Under the pieces are notes generated by a model, which saw only the letters and a program-made list of their open reading frames with translations, searched no databases and was not told where the DNA came from. The translations under genes were made by a program, and so were the position numbers. DNA of 64,000 nucleotides from CAZPXZ01 sp965221505. GTDB lineage: Bacteria; Pseudomonadota; Alphaproteobacteria; Rhodobacterales; CAZPXZ01. This document shows, piece after piece, positions 58,805 to 64,000 of the stretch; the first letter of the stretch is position 1, and every line of letters begins with the position of its first letter. The stretch is from the NCBI GenBank assembly GCA_965221505.1, contig CBDCSI010000001.1, forward strand, positions 2,542,001-2,606,000, in the 5' to 3' direction.

Positions 58805-59261
58805 TCCGACGGCCGAATTACGCTACATTTTGCAAAGTGTTACAAAATTTCGGACGATTCGATCTGTCACAGCATTGGTGACGAAGACGCTTGTACCGGC
58901 GACGATCAGGGGCCCGATTGAGGCTCACGCGTCCGTCGACGGCGCGACGCCGTACGGCGTCGAACTGCGGCTCGGGTGCCTGGCGCACAGCGGCGCGCTA
59001 GGCGATCTTCCGTCCGGCGTTTCCGGGCGCCAGGGTTGGACAGACGGTCAGAGGATGCTGACGCTGTGAGTTGTTGAATCTGCTTGGTTTCGAGTCGGTG
59101 TCGACGCTGCGAAATTGAGCGGCGCTACTCCATTGCGATCGCTCCTAGAGCGGCATAGGCTTCGGTCGTAACTGGGCGGCAGACGTCCCCCTTATTGGGC
59201 CGGCATTCGCGACAGGGTTAGCCGTCGCGCCGCCAATCCAAGAACTTCCGACATTGCCGGC
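58805..59261. other. Intergenic, AT-rich inverted repeat but no gene
   Basis: The stretch lies between two convergent genes. ATTTTG at 58827-58832 and CAAAAT at 58843-58848 form an inverted repeat in an AT-rich island that stands out in this GC-rich DNA. It could be a terminator-like element for the RhuM-Fic gene. No gene, tRNA or insertion element is visible in the rest. Confidence 0.45.
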
Positions 59262-59676
59262 CTACGAGGCGGCGTCCAGAGTCTTGACGTGACCGGCAGC
59301 AGCCCAATCAATAATGGCGCGGTCAGCCGTCACGAGCGTAGCATCGAGATAGCGAGCAGTTGCGACAATGAAGCGGTCGGCCGGGTCGGCGTGGAAACCG
59401 CCAGGGAGTCGTACGCTGTCAAGTGCAATCTCAAGGTCTATGGCAACCAGTTGAATTCGCCCCGCTACACAAGGCGCCTCTTATCCATGACCGCACATCG
59501 CGGCCTAGTCGCAATCGGCCCTTGTTCGTCAACAGGGCTATTTCCCACGGCGTGATTGCCGAGACGCCTACTCGGGCGGTGTGCTCCGAATATCGGATTA
59601 ACGTCTTTGCTGCCCTTCCGAGCCGCCGATCGTCCGAAACGGCCCAGATCAGGGCATGAGTGTCCAGAACGATCAC
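59262..59676 (-). pseudogene. vapC: VapC-type PIN-domain toxin, frameshifted
   Basis: The N-terminal part reads MIVLDTHALIWAV with a PIN Asp, and ITPWEIALL with the conserved Glu. At a CCCC run (59460-59463) an extra base shifts the frame. Removing one base restores RIQLVAIDLEIALDS, DPADRFIVATARYL with the third acidic residue, and a TAG at 59262-59264, giving a full-length 137-residue ribonuclease-type toxin. The start is GTG at 59676, overlapping the antitoxin stop (GTGA). Homopolymer position makes a sequencing error likely; a real inactivating mutation is also possible. Confidence 0.85.
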
Positions 59677-59912
59677 CGTACGGCGTGCCAGTCGGCCGGA
59701 TCGGTAGCGGGGCCAAGGGGATCTTCATAGGCGATGACCGATCCCCGCATCGCACCGATGATCGAGGAGCCTTCTCCAGCCTGCGGAGGTGGCGACAAGA
59801 TCGCGACCGGACGACCAAACCTCGTGATGGTCACCGGCTCGCGATCCTTGCTCACCTGCCGGATCGCCTGAAGGCACTGGGCCTGGAACTCGGCCGCACC
59901 CATCGTCTTCAT
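59673..59912 (-). CDS. Phd/YefM-like antitoxin of the PIN toxin
   Basis: The 79-residue protein begins MKTMGAAEFQAQCLQAIRQV and continues EPVTITRFGRPVAILSP, the Phd/YefM DNA-binding fold. Its C-terminal part (about 50-79) is the likely toxin-neutralising region. It precedes the PIN toxin and overlaps it by 4 bp. The start at 59912 is fixed by a perfect AGGAGG 5 nt upstream; the frame is open further upstream without support. Confidence 0.88.
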   Translation of the reverse strand: MKTMGAAEFQAQCLQAIRQVSKDREPVTITRFGRPVAILSPPPQAGEGSSIIGAMRGSVIAYEDPLGPATDPADWHAVR

Positions 59913-59938
59913 TGTCGCCTCCTGCCACCGGTCATATC

Positions 59939-59960
59939 GGTATCGCCTGCATACTATACC
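59939..59960 (-). promoter_or_regulatory. Possible promoter/operator of the toxin-antitoxin pair
   Basis: On the minus strand this reads GGTATAGTATGCAGGCGATACC. Its ends form a 5-bp inverted repeat (GGTAT/ATACC), and TATAGT (59953-59958) is a good -10 about 41 nt before the antitoxin ATG. No clear -35 was found. Such operators are often autoregulated by the antitoxin; that is inference. Confidence 0.35.
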
Positions 59961-60449
59961 CACCCTGCCGACCAGAAGCCGAATTCCGCCCGGTTGCGCG
60001 AATCGCCCTTTGCAAGAAGCCGTAGCTTCCTGACGGTCGCTCATCGGCAAGTCTTTTCCACCCTTCGCTCAGTCTTGCCGGTGGTTCCCGACCGGCATGG
60101 CGAATGGGCGCTGAACCGTTCGCTGAATGCGCTCGCGTGGGCCGGCAGAACCATGGGTAACTCTCTGTGCCGGTCGGGATAATTCGCTGATCGCGATCGC
60201 TGACGAGACACTCTGCCGGTTCGGTCATGTTCCACCCATTTCCTCCATGCTCTCGGGAACTATCTCGTCTGGGTGCGGCAGGTTCCGCATCGGACGGACC
60301 TGCTCGTTCCCGCCGGGATTCACGGCCAGCCGGCGCTCCCGCTTGCCGTAGCGGTCGACTCGCAAACCCCGCTCTGCTGCCCGGCTCTCCGACACGGCAA
60401 CCGGTCGTCGACCCGTGCGCCACTTCGCCGAGCCGCGGACGTCCGCCCC
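59961..60449. other. Intergenic, no gene seen
   Basis: This separates the toxin-antitoxin pair from the 3' end of the aminotransferase fusion. A GCGGACGTCCGC palindrome lies just past the aminotransferase stop. Open frames here have no recognisable content. Confidence 0.45.
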
Positions 60450-63400
60450 TCATAGGCAATCGTAGCGCACTGCGGACTCCGAGAGAATCTCGTCGAGCGC
60501 GGACAGGAGGCAGTCGATGTCATGCGATTCGATCGTCAGCGGCGGGCGAATTTTCAGGACGTTGTTCGCCGGCCCCTCGCAACCGATCAGAATTCTGCGC
60601 TCGCGCATCCGCTCACGAACGTATCCCGCGATCTCCGTCCCCGGCGTACGCGTGGCACGGTCCCGTACCAGATCCACGCCGACAAACAGGCCCATGCCGC
60701 GAACGTCGCCGATCGCCGGATGAAGGTCTTGCAGATCCCGCAGTCCGGCGAACAGGCGGCGCCCCATGGCGGCGGCGTTCGCCTGCAGTCCCTCCTCCTC
60801 GATCACCCTCAGGACCGTGCTCCCGATCCGGCAGGAGAGGGTCGATCCGCCGAAGGTCGAGAAGAACTCGGGTCCGCGCGCAAACCGTTCGGCGATCGCG
60901 CCGGTCGTCACCACCGCGCCCAGCGGAAACCCGTTTCCCAGCGGCTTGCCCAGCACGACGATGTCCGGCAACGCGCCCTGCTGCTCGAATCCGAAGAAAA
61001 ACTCCCCCAGCCGCCCCAAGCCGGTCTGTACCTCGTCCGCGACGCACACCCCGCCGGCCTCGCGAATCTTGCGGTAAACCGCCCGCAGGTAACCGGGCGG
61101 CGGAACGATCTGGCCGCCGACCGACGGAAAGGTCTCGGATACGAACCCGGCCAGCCTGCCGCCCCGCCTCGCGACGGCCTCCAGCGCCCCGTCGACCTGA
61201 TCGGCGTATTTTCTGCCGCACTCCGGGTCGTCCCGCCGAAACGTACCCCGGTAGTCGTCCGGGAGATCGACCAGGTGGACCCAGTCGGCCTTGCCGGGCC
61301 CTCCGGGCGCGTTGAACTTGTAGGCGGACAGGTCGACCATGCCGGTGCTGTTGCCGTGGTAGCCGTGATCCAGCGCGATCGTGTCGTACCCGCCCGTATG
61401 GCTGCGCGCCAGCCGCAAGGCGAGCTCGTTGGCCTCAGTCCCTGAATTGACGAAGTAGCACTTCGAGAACGACGCCGGGAAACGGGCCAGCAGGGCTTCG
61501 GCGAACTCGACCTGGGCCGGGTGGAGATAGCGGGTATTCGCGTTCACCCGCCGCAACTGGTCCGACGCCGCAGCCAGAACGGCCGGATGCGCATGTCCCG
61601 CATGCGGCACGTTGTTGTAGGCGTCCAGGAACCTGCGCCCGAACTCGTCGAACAGATAGTGCCCCCGCCCGCGAACGAACATCGCCGGCGTGCGGTAGGA
61701 AAGCGAGAGGTTGGCGCCGAAACAGGAAGCGCGCCGTCGGCGAACGTCGTCGAGATCCGGGCGCGGAAACGCCGCCTCGTCGTCGGCGAGATTGAGGATC
61801 GCCGCAGGATTGGGAAAAAGCGAGCGCCAGAGATCCAGATCCTCAGGGTCGGCGGCACAGGGCCACGCCCCGTCGCCGACGGGCGCCAGCGCCAACTGAA
61901 ACCTTAGATGCGGCGGCGAACCGTCCGACGACCTCCGGCCGAGCGTGCGGGCGAACGGAGTGCCCTTCGCCAGCGAGACGCCGGGTGCGATCCGATCGAG
62001 GCCGGCCGGATTCAGATTCCCGTAGAACGTATGGAATTCGCCGGCGTCGCAGGAGTGGCGCAAGACCGCCCCGCCGCCTCGCTCCCCCGTGCGGAAGACC
62101 GCAACGACCGTTCCCGCCCAGGGCGCGACGACGGGCGTCCCGGCAGGCGCCCGAAGGTCCACGCCGAGGCGAACCGTGCGCTCGAATCCGGGATCTCCCG
62201 GATCCCCGCCCCGGCAGGCCTCCCCGTACCGGACGGCGACGCGATCCGCGAACGGGAGCGGATGTCCCGCGTCCGGGGCAACGGAATCGACGGCGTCCGG
62301 CGCCCGTGCGAGGGGACTCGCTTCCGCGCTCGTCGCGCCGCCGGCCGGTGCCCCGGAATCCAGAATGCGGGCAAAGCGGCCGCGCGTCCGATCGAGCCAG
62401 GACAAGACGGACTGCGCCCCCTTGGCCGCCGGCATTCCGCACGCCATGCGAAGGCGCTGGAGGAGACGGTCCGAATCGACTGCGCCGGATTCCAGAACCT
62501 GCCAGGCCGGAGCTTCGGAGACGGTGACGTACGGATCGTCGGGGCGTCGCTCCGCCATGCGGGCCGAGTTCACCACGCTGACAGCCAGCCGCATGCGAAG
62601 GAGCGGCCAGACGAGCGCAAGCTCCGCTTCCGAGAGCGGTCGTGCGGAATGAAACCCGGCGGCGATCGCAGCGATCGTGACCTCCGGCCGCGCCTGAGCG
62701 AACACGGCGTACGCACAGAGGGTCGTCAACTCGCACAGATCGGGAGCGCGGCACATGTCGCCGAAATCCACGACGCCGCCGACCGTCGGCGCGCGGCTCA
62801 GCGAAGGTCGAATCAGGACGTTGCAGTCGTTCAGGTCGTTGTGGATCGCCTGCGCCGGCAACGCCTCGAACGCATCCCTGCTTGCGGAGAACGCGTCCGC
62901 GACGGAGCGGACGAGGTCGCGTCGCCGGCGATCCCGGACGGAGGACACGCACTTCTCGATCCACAGGGACTGGAGCGGGTTCCACTTCAGCGGCCGCTCG
63001 AGGAGCGGATGTTCGAAGTCCCTGAGCGCGATCGCGATGCGGCCCGCGGTTCGGCCCAGCTCCCGATCCAGCGCTTCGCTTCGCGGCCGAAACTCCGAAA
63101 TTCGCACGCCCGGAAGCCATTCCTGCAGCCAGGCGATGCGACGCTCGCCGCCGTCCGTTTCGAACTCGGCCAGATCGCCGCCCTCGCCGGTCCGGACGCA
63201 GGCTGCGACGGGAAGCGCGGGGTCCGCCGACCGCAGCCGCCGAATGGCGGAGATCTGCATGCGGACGAACTCCGGATCGCAGTCCGCGCGCATGATCTTG
63301 AGGACATGGCGCCCGTTCGCGCTCCGCGCGAGGAAGTTCAGGTCGAACTCCCCTTCGAGCGGCGTCAGGTCGCACTCTACGCCCCAGAACCGGCGCAAGA

Positions 63401-63485
63401 CCGCCGCCGGGAGAGCGCTTCCGGCGTCTCGGACAACGGTCACGGCTCGCCCGCCTTCCGGTCGGGTTTCCGCGCCGGCCGGCAA
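60450..63485 (-). CDS. Three-domain fusion: phosphotransferase, M23-like, class III aminotransferase
   Basis: The 1,011-residue protein has an APH/choline-kinase-like domain at about 30-345 (HNDLNDCNVLI at 215-225, VVDFGD at 238-243), an M23/LytM-like domain at about 405-545, and a class III PLP-dependent aminotransferase at about 575-1005 (Asp817 in DEVQTG, PLP lysine Lys847 in LGKPLGNGFP). Known fusions of this layout exist in bacteria and are thought to act on small amine or phosphorylated amine substrates; the substrate here is not evident. The M23 zinc ligands look lost: the HxGxD position reads RLGVD and the C-terminal HxH reads HLR. The TTG at 63485 lies 1 nt after the permease stop; a GTG at 63443 is the alternative start. 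Confidence 0.9.
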   Translation of the reverse strand: MPAGAETRPEGGRAVTVVRDAGSALPAAVLRRFWGVECDLTPLEGEFDLNFLARSANGRHVLKIMRADCDPEFVRMQISAIRRLRSADPALPVAACVRTGEGGDLAEFETDGGERRIAWLQEWLPGVRISEFRPRSEALDRELGRTAGRIAIALRDFEHPLLERPLKWNPLQSLWIEKCVSSVRDRRRRDLVRSVADAFSASRDAFEALPAQAIHNDLNDCNVLIRPSLSRAPTVGGVVDFGDMCRAPDLCELTTLCAYAVFAQARPEVTIAAIAAGFHSARPLSEAELALVWPLLRMRLAVSVVNSARMAERRPDDPYVTVSEAPAWQVLESGAVDSDRLLQRLRMACGMPAAKGAQSVLSWLDRTRGRFARILDSGAPAGGATSAEASPLARAPDAVDSVAPDAGHPLPFADRVAVRYGEACRGGDPGDPGFERTVRLGVDLRAPAGTPVVAPWAGTVVAVFRTGERGGGAVLRHSCDAGEFHTFYGNLNPAGLDRIAPGVSLAKGTPFARTLGRRSSDGSPPHLRFQLALAPVGDGAWPCAADPEDLDLWRSLFPNPAAILNLADDEAAFPRPDLDDVRRRRASCFGANLSLSYRTPAMFVRGRGHYLFDEFGRRFLDAYNNVPHAGHAHPAVLAAASDQLRRVNANTRYLHPAQVEFAEALLARFPASFSKCYFVNSGTEANELALRLARSHTGGYDTIALDHGYHGNSTGMVDLSAYKFNAPGGPGKADWVHLVDLPDDYRGTFRRDDPECGRKYADQVDGALEAVARRGGRLAGFVSETFPSVGGQIVPPPGYLRAVYRKIREAGGVCVADEVQTGLGRLGEFFFGFEQQGALPDIVVLGKPLGNGFPLGAVVTTGAIAERFARGPEFFSTFGGSTLSCRIGSTVLRVIEEEGLQANAAAMGRRLFAGLRDLQDLHPAIGDVRGMGLFVGVDLVRDRATRTPGTEIAGYVRERMRERRILIGCEGPANNVLKIRPPLTIESHDIDCLLSALDEILSESAVRYDCL

Positions 63486-63486
63486 C

Positions 63487-64000
63487 TCAGGTCGGCGAAC
63501 GTTCCGCCCAGCCGGCGAAGATGCGCTCCAGGAACACGACGATGTAGTAGAGCAGGATCCCGAGCGCCGCCAGGGCGATCAGGACCGCAAACATCAGCGG
63601 GTAGTCGGCGCTGATCTTGCCGCTGTCGAACAGATGCCCGAGACCGCGCCCGTGCGGCTCCACGATCTCCATCAGGTTCGTGCCGATGAAGGCGAGGGTC
63701 ACCGCGACCTTGAGCGCTCCGAAAAACTCCGGCAACGTCTTCGGCAACGCGATCTTCCAGAAGATCGTGAACCGCGACGCGCCGAGCGAGGCGAGAATGT
63801 CCCGGTATTCCGGCTCCAGCGTGGACAGCCCGATGGAGACCGAGACCGCGATGGGAAAGAACGAGATCAGGAACGCGATCAGGATCGTGTTCATGTCGTG
63901 CTGTCCGACGAACAGGAGCGCAATGATGGGAACTACCGTGGCCTTCGGGATCGCGTTGAACCCGACCAGGAGCGGATAGAGCGCGTCCCGCATGGTCCGG
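63487..64000 (-). CDS. ABC transporter permease, SsuC/ThiX/TauC-like (partial, 5' end missing)
   Basis: The C-terminal at least 168 residues are present; the frame stays open to the right edge, so the true start is beyond it. The FNAIPKATVVPIIALLFVG stretch, the EAA-type loop EYRDILASLGASRFTIFWKI followed by ALPKTLPEFF, and the TNLMEIVEPHGRGLG segment match permeases of the nitrate/sulfonate/taurine/pyrimidine group. Three to four membrane segments are visible. The aminotransferase fusion starts 1 nt after its stop, so the two are likely in one operon and may handle the same imported amine- or sulfur-containing compound. Confidence 0.9.
   Translation of the reverse strand, partial: RTMRDALYPLLVGFNAIPKATVVPIIALLFVGQHDMNTILIAFLISFFPIAVSVSIGLSTLEPEYRDILASLGASRFTIFWKIALPKTLPEFFGALKVAVTLAFIGTNLMEIVEPHGRGLGHLFDSGKISADYPLMFAVLIALAALGILLYYIVVFLERIFAGWAERSPT

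Overview
The window looks like chromosomal DNA from a GC-rich alphaproteobacterium. Three things point there: the gene order rpsL-rpsG-fusA-tuf-S10-spc-alpha operons followed by an HtrA-type protease, rarA, an RluA-family pseudouridine synthase and an ATP12-family chaperone; the lack of infA and rpmJ inside the spc/alpha operons; and ATP12 itself. Genus cannot be told from the sequence. A host- or surface-associated lifestyle is only an inference from the giant surface protein.

Region 1 (1-26990, minus strand) is one enormous gene for a secreted, multidomain repeat protein. It starts at 26990 and runs off the left edge. Its layout is an N-terminal signal region, eight FnIII-like domains, five putative-Ig (He_PIG/cadherin-like) domains, a second FnIII(6)-PIG(7) block, then about 55 bacterial Ig-like repeats of about 114 residues. 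Fifteen of these repeats are nearly identical 348-bp units (13.4-18.4 kb). Another stretch is a higher-order repeat of 1,026 bp made of three units (4.9-9.4 kb). The reading frame is broken four times within 15836-16786, all by small losses relative to the repeat consensus, and is open again from there to the left edge. I read this as one gene of about 9,000 codons or more with either a damaged or a badly assembled stretch.

Region 2 (27458-50371, minus strand) is a compact ribosomal/translation supercluster transcribed from rpsL towards ATP12: rpsL, rpsG, fusA, tuf, rpsJ, rplCDWB, rpsS, rplV, rpsC, rplP, rpmC, rpsQ, rplNXE, rpsNH, rplFR, rpsE, rpmD, rplO, secY, adk, rpsM, rpsK, rpoA, rplQ, then the protease, rarA, the pseudouridine synthase and ATP12. 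Many junctions overlap by 4 bp (ATGA), implying translational coupling. L15 carries an unusual acidic Ala/Glu-rich N-terminal extension of about 160 residues, and L3 has an acidic/Pro-rich tail.

Region 3 (50998-55429, plus strand) holds a polar-amino-acid-type ABC binding protein, a perfect 14-bp-stem hairpin, an oversized permease with an inserted extracytoplasmic segment, and a translationally coupled GH42 beta-galactosidase. No ATPase gene is present. Region 4 (55967-59912) is an accessory patch: an AlbA_2/GHKL protein with an unusual C-terminal beta-sandwich, a frameshifted RhuM-Fic protein, and a Phd-like antitoxin/PIN toxin pair whose toxin is frameshifted. Region 5 (60450-64000, minus strand) has the 3' part of an SsuC/ThiX-like ABC permease followed directly by a three-domain phosphotransferase-M23-class III aminotransferase fusion.
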